A stretch of 57,007 nucleotides of DNA from Methylocucumis oryzae (GTDB taxonomy: Bacteria; Pseudomonadota; Gammaproteobacteria; Methylococcales; Methylomonadaceae), in the NCBI RefSeq assembly GCF_000963695.1, contig NZ_LAJX01000017.1, positions 1 to 57,007 of the forward strand. The letters run 5' to 3'. The notes beneath the pieces are model-generated. The model ran no database searches. It was not told where the DNA came from and worked only from the letters and a program-made list of their open reading frames with translations. Shown here piece after piece: positions 11,401 to 19,406 of the stretch. Made by a program: the position numbers and the translations under genes. Numbering within the stretch: the first letter of the stretch is position 1; every line of letters begins with the position of its first letter.

Positions 11401-14400
11401 GCGCGTTAGGCGCCCGCAAGACATCATCAGCGCTTAACCACCAGCCTTCTAATAAACCAAACGTGAGTTGGGCATATAACGAAGGCGTCGTTATTTCATT
11501 CAGTAACAATAAGCCTTTGCCGCGTAACAAGGTTTTAGCATGAGCTAATGTTTGGCGAATATCGCGCGTCGCATGTAATACATTAGTGGCAATCACCACA
11601 TCATAAGCATAAGACGCAAAACCTTGGTTTCCCGGCGGCTGTTCTATATCTAAACGCTGAGTCACTAAAAACGGATAATCGGCGGCAAAGCGTTCTTGGC
11701 CTAAAAACAGAAAAGCTTTAGAGACATCGGTATAACAATACTCGGCAATAACGTCACGGTAGTCATTAAGCCTAGCTAATACGCGAGTCGTTGTACCACC
11801 TGTGCCTGCGCCTATTTCCAGAATCCGCAGTGTCCGGCCTGGCGTTTGGGTCTGGATAAACTTAACCAAGGTTTCAGCCAATACCGCATTAAAATAATCC
11901 GACACGCGATTGTTTTGATAAATACCATCGACTAACACCATGCTAGCACCAGGAAACATGACATCGGTGGCCACACATTTTCCAGCCAGTATGTCAGGCA
12001 ACGCACGCATACAGGTCTCGACTAGGGCTAGCGCCGCTGTTAAATCAGACGCATAGCCCTGTTGGGCAAGCGTTTGCTGCCAGTGTTGCCAAACCTGCTC
12101 TAATGTTTTTGCCGTAGATACCTGCCCAGTTAACCAGTGTTGACTCGCCGCTAGCCAACGCGCCAAGTAACCTTGAGGTTTTAGTTGTTTAAAGTTTAAA
12201 ACCTGCGCTAAATCCGCTAATAACCTGATTAAGTCTTGCTCTAATTGACTATGCTGGAAAATCGATGATGGGCTAAGGTTTGCGAGTGTTGCTGCTGATT
12301 CCGACTTAACCCATTCAGCCAGTTGAATGCTCGCATGGTGAACTTGGTCGTCATGATAATAGCTTAACGAGGCGTCTAACCACGGCAGCGTATCGGGATA
12401 AAGTGTTTTAACTAAGGCCAGTTGCCTATGAGGTTCAGCGATTAAACTAGCCAACGCAGGCATTGCATCATCCATTGTTAATGGCCTAATCCCGCTTAAC
12501 GCCAATCGAGTTTTGCTCGCATCGCTTAATCGTGCGCCCGTGCCGATAGCGCAGTGGCCTAAATTAAGCGTTTTAACCGGATAACGATGGGATTCGCTTA
12601 GCGCTAGCGCATCGACAAACGCACAACCGGCCGCATAACCACTTAAACCGCCGGTCTTATCTAAGGCAACCGTTGATGACAGGAATAGCAGAAAATCTAG
12701 TTCTTCTTCGGCACATACAGTTAATAAATGCATCGAGGTCGTTATTTTCGCCGCCAATACCGAGCGAAAAATGCGCTTCTGACATGGTGGTTAAACTGTC
12801 ATCGAATTCAGCCGTTGCCGCATGAATCACGCCATTTATAACCGGGAAACGTGCTTTTATCGTTTGATATGCCTGGGTTAGCGACGCTAGCTCGGTCGCA
12901 TCGGCACTGATATACCAAGGTTTAGGGCCTAACTGGCTTAAACGATTTAAACGCTGTTCAAGTTCGGCGTCAATAGGCCGCCGCCCTAACCAAATAAGTT
13001 GGGCTTGATAATGCGTAATGACATACTCTGACCATGCTGTAGCAACGCCGCCAGCACCGCCTAAGACCACATAAACACCACGTTGCTTATAAACCGGCGC
13101 GCTATCTGGCCCAGCTCTCAAAGGGATAAAAACCCGTTGAAACCATTGACCTGTCCTGAACGCCAAGCTATCCGTGGTACTCAACTCAACATTCAACAGC
13201 TCCTGTACCGGGATAGTCACCCCATGTTCCAAATCGAATAACCGTATTCGCCAAGCCGGAAATTCTTTCGCGATAACACCGGCTAGCGCATGAATTCCTG
13301 CATGAGCTGGCTGTACCGCTTCAGACGCGAACACGGCTTGGGTTTGTGTAGTGACTAAGGTTACTATCAGTTCTTTTTCTGCCCTGCCTTGGGCAATCAG
13401 GGTTTTAACCAGTTTAAACACGGTTAACACGCCTTGTTCTTGCGCAGCGATAGTATCAACAGCCAGACTACTAGGTGCAAACCACAGCAAATGACAAAGC
13501 GAGCTAGGGTTATTAACACTTACCTCGCTTAATGACACAAATACCGCCTTGTCATCAACTTGACGAATAAGCGCTTGCATGTCACGCTCAGCATCTAACA
13601 CGATGAGCTGTTCAGCAAAACGCATTGTCGTTTTAACCTCATGGTGCTGCCACACGGGTGCTAACACTAACGGTTGAGGCTGGTATTCAGTGATAGCATC
13701 TTGCTCAGGTATTGGTGTACCTGGTAACCAATAACGCTGTTTCGCAAATGGATACGTCGGTAAACTCACGCATTGTGGTTTTCTGTCAGGATAGAGCGCT
13801 AACCAGGTTATGTTTGCGCCTAAAGCCCATAACAACGCGAGTTTATCGAGGTTACCCTCGCTTAAAGCCGAGGCTATCGTCGTCTCGGTGCTGTCATAGT
13901 GTTCAGGTCGGCTGGTTTTATAATGAGAATAATAAACGCCGTCTTGCGTAACAGCTTGCTGAAACTGCCTGAGCTTAGAAATTAACTCCTGCTTGTCTTT
14001 CACATGCATCGCTAAACGATGCGCCATCGCTACCCGACCCGTTTGCAACGTAAAACAGAGTTGGCTTAAGCTAACCGCTATGCTTTCAGCGCTAGTTAGC
14101 CATGCCAAATAGCATTCAACATATCGACTTAAGGCTTCAGCCGTTTTTGCTGATAGCACAAACACCGCATCAGAGCGCCAGTCCTGTTCATGCACTGTCG
14201 CAGGATATTCGGTTACCACGACATGGGCATTAGCCCCACCTGAACCAAAACTACTGACACCGGCCACTCGACCATAACTATTGGCTAACCATGCCTGTTT
14301 CTCCGTCGTTAAATAAAACGGCGTATTGTCTAACTCGATATGTGGATTTAACTGTTGAAAATGCAATAACGCAGGTAACTGCTTATGTTCTAGGCATAAC

Positions 14401-16557
14401 ACTGTTTTTAATAAGCCTACAATACCGGCCGCCGCCTCTAAATGACCTAGCTGGGTTTTAACAGCCCCTAAACCGCAAAGTTTTTCGGAGCTAATACCAT
14501 CATCGGCAAAAGCTTGTTTTATGCCTTGTACCTCAATCGGGTCGCCTAGCGCCGTACCAGTACCATGCGTTTCTACATAACTGAGTACACGAGGTTGAAT
14601 ACCTGCATCACGCCAAGCCGCTTGCAACAAGCGTGCTTGCTGCTCAGGATTTGGCACAGTCACACCAGCCGCCATACCGCCATGATTGGTTGCCGAGCCT
14701 GTTAACAAGGCGTGAATTCTATTGTTATTGGCGATTGCTACTGACAAGGGTGCTAATAACAAGACCACAGCACCTTCGCTACGCACATAACCATTGGCAC
14801 GCGCGTCAAAAGGTTTTACAACAACCGTCTGGCGCTAACATACCTGCTTCACCATACGCGATACTATTAGCCGGATGTAAGATTAAATTAACACCACCGA
14901 CTAAAGCCCGTTGACATTCACCGGCCCGTAACGCTTTTATCGCTTGATGCACTGCGACTAACGAACTTGAACACGCCGTATCCAGCGTTAAACTCGGCCC
15001 ATGCCAATCAAAAAAATACGAAATACGATTCGCTAATAACGCCGCCGACGCGCCCGTGCTGTAATGTGCTGCGCTCTCTAATGCGGATTGTTCTAATAAC
15101 CTGGCATAATCAGAGCTACTCGCTCCGATAAACACGCCGGTATCAGTGTTGTTAACCTCGCTAGCCGCCAAACCGGCGTTTTCTAAACGCGGCCCAGCTT
15201 AATTCCAATAATAAACGCTGCTGAGGGTCCATTAACTCGGCTTCTGCAGCGGAAACCCGAAAAAAAAGGCGCGTCAAAACAAGCGACATCATCGATAAAT
15301 CCGCCGTGATTAACATAGTGTGACCCAGTCTGTAACCACTTGCGGTCTTGTTGGTCTAGCTCGCTTAACGCCATGGATGGCGTGTAGTAGAGCATTGCAG
15401 GAGCAATTGCCGAAAGCGCAGAGTGTTGATTGATTAATAACTGCCAAAACGCTTCGGGTGAATCAACATGACCGGGTAACCGGCAAGCCATACCGATAAT
15501 CGCAATCGGTTCTTTGGTGGGCGCGGATTGCTGAGATAAGCGCTCTGACGTCGGCTTTGGGTGATTTGACAACGACAAGGCATAGCTTAAATAAGCAATA
15601 ATTTTTGCTGCCGTGTTGTATTGGAAAAAAAATACAGGTGGTAAGTTAACGGCGAATTGTGAAGTAATACGCTCATTCAGTTGTAATAAATCTGCTGAAT
15701 CCAAGCCCATTTCCATTAGTGGGCGCTCTTGGCTAAAAGCCGCCTGTTTAGCTGTACCCAACCCAGCTAGTATTAATTCATGCACATGCTGAGTTAACGC
15801 ATCTAAAGACATGTTATTGACATTGTTGACCGCACTATAGTCAACACGCTGAGGACGGCGTTTTAAGTAAGTCATAATGAATAATAATTCCGGCACGTTG
15901 CTCATTATTCACCGTCAATCGGTAATCAGTAATCACACCTGCCAGGCTAGCGCCGTGTGCTTGATGGAAGCGCAAGATAGGATCGATTAAAAAACCACGG
16001 TCATCCTTATACTGCAGATAATCTGTGAGTGTCATAGCGCTAGGTTTAATCCCGGCTTTGACTAACGATACGGCAACAACACTGTTAACCCCCATTAGGC
16101 CCACGTATTGCAACATGAACTCTAACAACTCATCACCTAATCCGCGTTGTTGACTATCTGGCTTAATATTGACGGCTAATAACTGCACAATAGCGCCGTT
16201 GTCCTGATGTAACGCTTCAACAGAAGCCATCGTATGATGTGACAATCCATCTACGTCATTAATACGCTGCGAATAAATTACACCGACCACAGCATCATCT
16301 AACACAACAACTAATTGCCCGGTGGGATTGACTTGTAAACGCCGCTGAATAGTTTCGGCAGATGCTTGTAAAGGCTTTAACCAACACTGTTGCTCTAATG
16401 CGACTAGCTCAGCTAAATCGGCAGGTTGCGCCGGTCTAATCTTATACGCCCTAACACTCATGACTAAAGACTTAGGGTTAGCTCGTGCGGTATTTAAATC
16501 AAATTCTAGCGGAAATAAGCCTTGAGCTGCGGCTGTTAACAACGCCTCGCATGACAT
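2485..16557 (-). CDS. Multimodular trans-AT-type polyketide synthase, about 4,687 aa, frame broken nine times
   Basis: One giant assembly-line enzyme, read as ten overlapping fragments. Removing one base from each of nine homopolymers restores a single frame of exactly 4,688 codons: 15861-15864, 15260-15267, 15185-15187, 14808-14811, 12767-12771, 7264-7268, 5886-5890, 5304-5307 and 3193-3199. Domains in approximate residues: GNAT 1-215, ACP 240-320, KS1 348-775, KR1 1150-1370, C-methyltransferase 1480-1750, ACP 1790-1860, KS2 1905-2330, ECH 2770-3010, ACPs 3050-3110 and 3145-3205, KS3 3270-3685, KR2 4280-4500, ACP 4615-4680. All three KSs keep the Cys-His-His set. There is no AT, DH, ER or TE, so extender units should be supplied in trans. 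The start has AGGAG 7 bases upstream. The monooxygenase overlaps the stop. An inverted-repeat element sits just upstream. The product is unknown. I infer that the breaks are sequencing errors. Confidence 0.88.
2500..6770 (-). other. PKS module 3: KS-KR-ACP
   Basis: KS3 has AIDTACSSALVAL, LEAHGTGT and KSNIGHTATAAG. A long pseudo-KR half carries the repeat-derived peptide. KR2 has the complete TGATRGIG cofactor motif and TSLTGV...DYALANAY, so Ser, Tyr and Asn are all present and reduction should occur. The final ACP has QNYGLDSITAMVLATRL. No thioesterase, condensation or reductase domain follows. The chain must be released by another protein, by the neighbouring oxygenase, or pass to a synthase elsewhere. 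Confidence 0.75.
4381..4461 (-). repeat. Two tandem palindromic repeats inside the PKS coding sequence
   Basis: Two copies with a 42-base period (4381-4419 and 4423-4461) carry GTTCCCACGCTCTGCGTGGG or a decayed form of it. They are in frame and encode PELHSHAERGNENW and PELHSQAECSNDNS in the linker before KR2. The same palindrome forms the ends of the intergenic element at 1160-1392, so this is the intergenic family placed in a gene. Confidence 0.85.
6900..10850 (-). other. PKS module 2 (beta-branching): KS-ECH-ACP-ACP
   Basis: KS2 has VDTMCSSSLT and HGTGT. After a linker and a region of about 230 residues that looks like a degenerate ECH half, a crotonase-type domain follows with FACGGTQQGLLAIQQG (near residue 2836) and QGHAIGAGWAMGLYCDV. 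This resembles the ECH2-type decarboxylating domains embedded in beta-branching modules. The two ACPs share FIDLGMDSISAVTWIRK, with Trp six residues after the modified serine. That Trp is the published flag of beta-branch ACPs, and the other three ACPs of this protein have Leu or Met there. Confidence 0.75.
8757..8791 (-). repeat. Third palindromic repeat copy inside the PKS coding sequence
   Basis: A diverged copy (CGTTGCTATGCTCTGTGTGG) encodes RLHSHTEHSNDER, in the same reading frame and direction as the copies at 4381-4461. It lies in the linker between KS2 and the ECH region. Confidence 0.8.
11000..15520 (-). other. PKS module 1: KS-KR-cMT-ACP
   Basis: KS1 has DTACSSSLVA, VETHGTGT and KTQLGHLEAAAG, so the catalytic triad is intact. 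KR1 shows a doubtful cofactor loop (GGAGGVATAW instead of a GxxGxG pattern) and GYAAGCAF, where the usual asparagine of YxxxN is replaced by cysteine. Its Ser, Tyr and Lys are present. The methyltransferase has the SAM motif EIGAGTGGTT near residue 1580, placed after the KR as in many trans-AT modules. The ACP has YGIDSILIV. Expected output is an alpha-methylated diketide, reduced at the beta position only if KR1 works. Confidence 0.75.
15600..16557 (-). other. PKS loading module: GNAT-ACP
   Basis: The N-terminus carries a GCN5-related acyltransferase fold (AYKIRPAQPADLAELVALEQ near residue 37, then a QLLAVNIKPDSQQRGLGDEL acyl-CoA-binding-like loop). An ACP follows with its phosphopantetheine serine in MEMGLDSADLL. 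GNAT-ACP is known as an initiation unit (curacin CurA, rhizoxin), where the GNAT-like domain decarboxylates malonyl units to give an acetyl starter. Unlike CurA, the region before the GNAT is only about 35 residues, so the adaptor part is missing. An acetyl starter is inferred. Confidence 0.75.
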
Positions 16558-16616
16558 GTAAAACTCCTTTAACTAACGCCTAGCGTCTAATTGTATTCGT
16601 GGTCTATGAAGATAAG

Positions 16617-16749
16617 CGCTACACACTTGAGCAGGGACAGGGTATTTAGGGTGCAGGTGTTGGCAGCAGGGATGCTGTCACCAAGCCTACAGGGATGTAT
16701 TTACGGCGTCCTGCACCCTGAATACTCTGTCCCGCCTTACGTTGGTAGC
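16617..16749. repeat. Modular inverted-repeat element, short form
   Basis: The element is bounded by GCTAC...GTAGC. Inside this lies GGGACAGGGTATTTAGGGTG against CACCCTGAATACTCTGTCCC. The centre holds a GGCAGCAGGGATGCTGTC hairpin and CCTACAGGGATGTATTTACGG. It occupies the space between the PKS start (16557) and the stop of the upstream gene (16764), so it probably lies in or next to the PKS promoter. Confidence 0.88.
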
Positions 16750-16763
16750 CAAGATAAGCCCTG

Positions 16764-17643
16764 TTACCAGCTTTTAGGCTTAAAATCCTTGGGGGTTTCG
16801 ATAATAAATTGCTCGTCATGAATTCCCGCCATGTAAAAACCATTGGCTAAGGCTTCTTGACGCAAATCCTCCGACGCATCGACGACGGCGAGCATACCGT
16901 AAAGTTTTTTATCTTTATGTTCCGGCGCAAACTGCCGAAAGCGCTTTAAAATAGTCTGTAATTGCGTAATGCCTTCTGGGCGTAAATGGCTTTTAACTTC
17001 GACAATAAACGCCTCGTTGCGCTCGGAATTAGCATAAGCAAATACGTCCAATTCCAACGTATCGCCACCTTTTTTAATTTTGACTCTAGGTGTGACGAAT
17101 TCCATGCCAAAGCGCTCGGTCAAAAATTTTCGTCATCGACGGAAACGCCATCCCTTCAGTAAACCCACCAAACTTCTCGCCTAAACCGCCTATTTGCTTA
17201 CCTAACTCTTTAAGCTGACGGCGTAATTGCCTGTCAGTTTCTTTTAACTGCCTATCGGTTTCTTGCAATTGTCTATCTGTCTCTTTTTGCGATAAACGCA
17301 GCTCTGCCATCTGCGTCTCGTGTTCTTTATGAGATAGCCTTAGTTCGTCAATATGTTTACCCGTTTCTTGTAACTGCTTATCCGTCTCTCGCAGCTGTCT
17401 ATCCGTCTCTTTTTGCGCTAAACGCAGCTCTGCCATCTGCGTCTCGTGCTCTTTATGAGATAGCCGTAGTTCGTCAATATGTTTACCCGTTTCTTGTAAC
17501 TGCTTATCCGTCTCTTTTTGCGATGCTTGAATTTGTCTGTCTGTCTCTTGAAACAACCGGTCTAATCGGTCAAACATTTTAAGCGTCTCTTGTTGTCTAT
17601 CAGCAAGACTGGCTACTAATGCTTTTAATTCATCATCCGTCAT
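16764..17643 (-). CDS. Coiled-coil protein with PD-(D/E)XK nuclease-like C-terminus (DUF3782-like)
   Basis: The repaired protein is 292 residues; the frame is restored by removing one base from the A-run at 17122-17126. The N-terminal two thirds are a charged coiled coil built from near-identical units of about 45 residues. Each unit contains KQLQETGKHIDELRLSHKEH and AELRL-QKETDRQL. The C-terminal part, DTLELDVFAYANSERNEAF then IVEVKSHL, has the Asp...Glu-x-Lys pattern of the PD-(D/E)XK nuclease fold, as in DUF3782 proteins. Such proteins are common in repeat-rich bacteria; their role is unknown. The ATG at 17643 is preferred to the one at 17691 because GGAG lies 8 bases before it. It is codirectional with the PKS but separated by the repeat element. 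A nuclease function is inferred from the motif only. Confidence 0.72.
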
Positions 17644-17735
17644 AGTGCACTCCGAAAAGTAATATTCAGCAAAACGTCTATAATAGGTCATTCATGTATA
17701 ATTCTAACAGCAACCAATGTCTGGGGAATAACAAA

Positions 17736-18764
17736 ATGGCGACGCACCGTTATCACGCATTACTTATTTTACTATTAATCATACAGACGGGTTTAGCCCG
17801 AGCAGACTGGCGGCAGGTTTTAACGCTAGCCACCCCAATCCACTATTTATCGGCCATAGACAATAAAACCGCGTGGGTGATGACGCAAAGCCAAAAAATA
17901 AGCATAACCCAAGATCAAGGCCAAAGCTGGTTTAATACGCGCATTAAAGGTTTAGATAGCAATAGCAGCTTGCAACAACTTGTCGCGCTAACACCTCAGC
18001 AAGCATTATTAGCCGCCTCTACTTACCATAACGACACCAACAGCTTTACTAGCCATATCTACAAAACTCAAGACAGCGGCAAACATTGGCGCAAAGTCTT
18101 TAGCCTAAATCATCTATGCCTATTGCAATTGGCGATGAGTAACGCTAAAACCGGTGTTGTCGCTGTCAACATCGAACCCTTTAGTAGCAGCGCAAGCTCA
18201 GGACATAGCTTATTAAAAACCTTAGATGCTGGTGAAACCTGGCGTGAAGACACCCTCACCGACCCTAGCGATGACTTTTATATTCAAGACATCTTCGTCA
18301 AAAATCAGCAAGTTTGGCTTTACTCTGGTAACAACATTTATTATTCCAACGATTTTGGTCAAAATTGGCAGCATGAAGTGTCGCCATCCGATGATGGTCG
18401 CTCACAATTCATGCAATTTCAAACTCCTGAACGCGGTATTTTTAACGCCACGGCTTTAATTGACTTATACCGAAAAACTGAAACCGGAGGCTGGGAACAT
18501 CTAGGCCAACCTCCTGGCACCAATGCATTAGGCGGAGCGGTTACAGCTCTGGTAACTGATGGTAATGAATGCTGGTTAACAGAAGCATTCGATAGCTTAG
18601 ATAATTACTATTCAAACGATTATTGCGCTAGCTTTAAACCGTTTAGAGTGGAGGCAACACAAGCTTTTCTCGAAATCAAAAAACCACGGCTAGGCAATGT
18701 GTTATGGGCAAGAACGCAAAAACGGGTGTTTATCCATAAAAAGACGCCGTCATTGGCAAAATAA
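17736..18764 (+). CDS. Secreted beta-propeller protein with BNR/Ycf48-like repeats
   Basis: This 342-residue exported protein starts with a signal peptide (ALLILLLIIQTGLARA, residues 7-22). The mature part repeats the BNR/Asp-box pattern S/T-x-D-x-G-x-x-W: TQDQGQSWFN, TQDSGKHWRK, TLDAGETWRE and SNDFGQNWQH. This predicts a beta-propeller. Ycf48-type and sialidase-like propellers share the motif; nothing here proves an enzyme. The ATG at 17736 has GGGGA about 9 bases upstream and gives a proper signal peptide, so it is preferred to the upstream in-frame start. It diverges from the coiled-coil gene and is followed 13 bases later by another secreted protein, so the two probably form a unit. Confidence 0.75.
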   Translation: MATHRYHALLILLLIIQTGLARADWRQVLTLATPIHYLSAIDNKTAWVMTQSQKISITQDQGQSWFNTRIKGLDSNSSLQQLVALTPQQALLAASTYHNDTNSFTSHIYKTQDSGKHWRKVFSLNHLCLLQLAMSNAKTGVVAVNIEPFSSSASSGHSLLKTLDAGETWREDTLTDPSDDFYIQDIFVKNQQVWLYSGNNIYYSNDFGQNWQHEVSPSDDGRSQFMQFQTPERGIFNATALIDLYRKTETGGWEHLGQPPGTNALGGAVTALVTDGNECWLTEAFDSLDNYYSNDYCASFKPFRVEATQAFLEIKKPRLGNVLWARTQKRVFIHKKTPSLAK

Positions 18765-18777
18765 CCCCATTTCGCAA

Positions 18778-19300
18778 ATGAAAATATTCAGATTTCCATT
18801 GATTTCATTAGTAGTTCTGTTCAATGCTTGCTTTGCTGAAGAGCAACCTTGGCCCGAACCTGAGCATATAGACAATAACAAGATCAAAGCCGTAATTACA
18901 AAATATGCAGAAACCTTAGGTTGCTCAATATGGTTTAATCCCCAAAATATCGTTCCCCATCTTCTAAATGATGAACGACTCTATGTTGGATTATTCTCAG
19001 TCGACCTGGGTTGTAGCGGGGGCAATCTCATGAATCGCCCTGTTTTTGTTGCGGTTAAGCCAGGCGCTTATGATCAATATTTCATCGATTACCAATATTC
19101 TTCACCCGCACAAACTTCAGACAAATTTCCCCAACATACCACCGAAATTTTTTTCCAAACAAAATGCTATTTGGTTTAAAGGCGCGAGTTTGAGAACCAC
19201 TGATGCTTTGTGCTGTCCTTCATTGGAAACAGAAGGCATAGTCCAATTTAAACATAATACTTGGCAGCCTTCTTTTAAATCACTAAGCCATAATAGGTAA
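18778..19300 (+). CDS. Secreted protein of unknown function (about 173 aa, frameshifted)
   Basis: I do not recognise this protein. A signal peptide (FPLISLVVLFNACFA) is cut near residue 19 before EEQPWPEPEH. The mature domain has cysteine pairs (LGCSIWF, LGCSGG, CC near the C-terminus) and no membrane segment. The frame breaks in the T-run at 19148-19154. Removing one T joins the first part to IWFKGASLRTTDALCCPSLE and gives 174 codons to the stop at 19300. It starts 13 bases after the beta-propeller gene and probably belongs to the same transcript. Confidence 0.6.
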
Positions 19301-19406
19301 CACAAAATCCGCACGGACTAAGTTGCAACAATAATCGTTATTGCAAATCTCAACGTGGAATTTAATCTTTCTCATAACCTCAAAAACACAACTCATTACA
19401 CTTACC

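Noticed and set aside
12657-14786. Separate PKS genes starting at each fragment
   Set aside because: Fragment starts fall inside conserved KS and KR domains, and one-base repairs join them without loss of any motif.
17271-17520. CRISPR-like spaced repeats
   Set aside because: The repeats are in-frame coiled-coil coding units with conserved spacers; no CRISPR palindrome or cas gene is present.
16764-17643. Restriction or anti-phage defence system
   Set aside because: Only one nuclease-like motif is present, with no methyltransferase, helicase or other defence partner.
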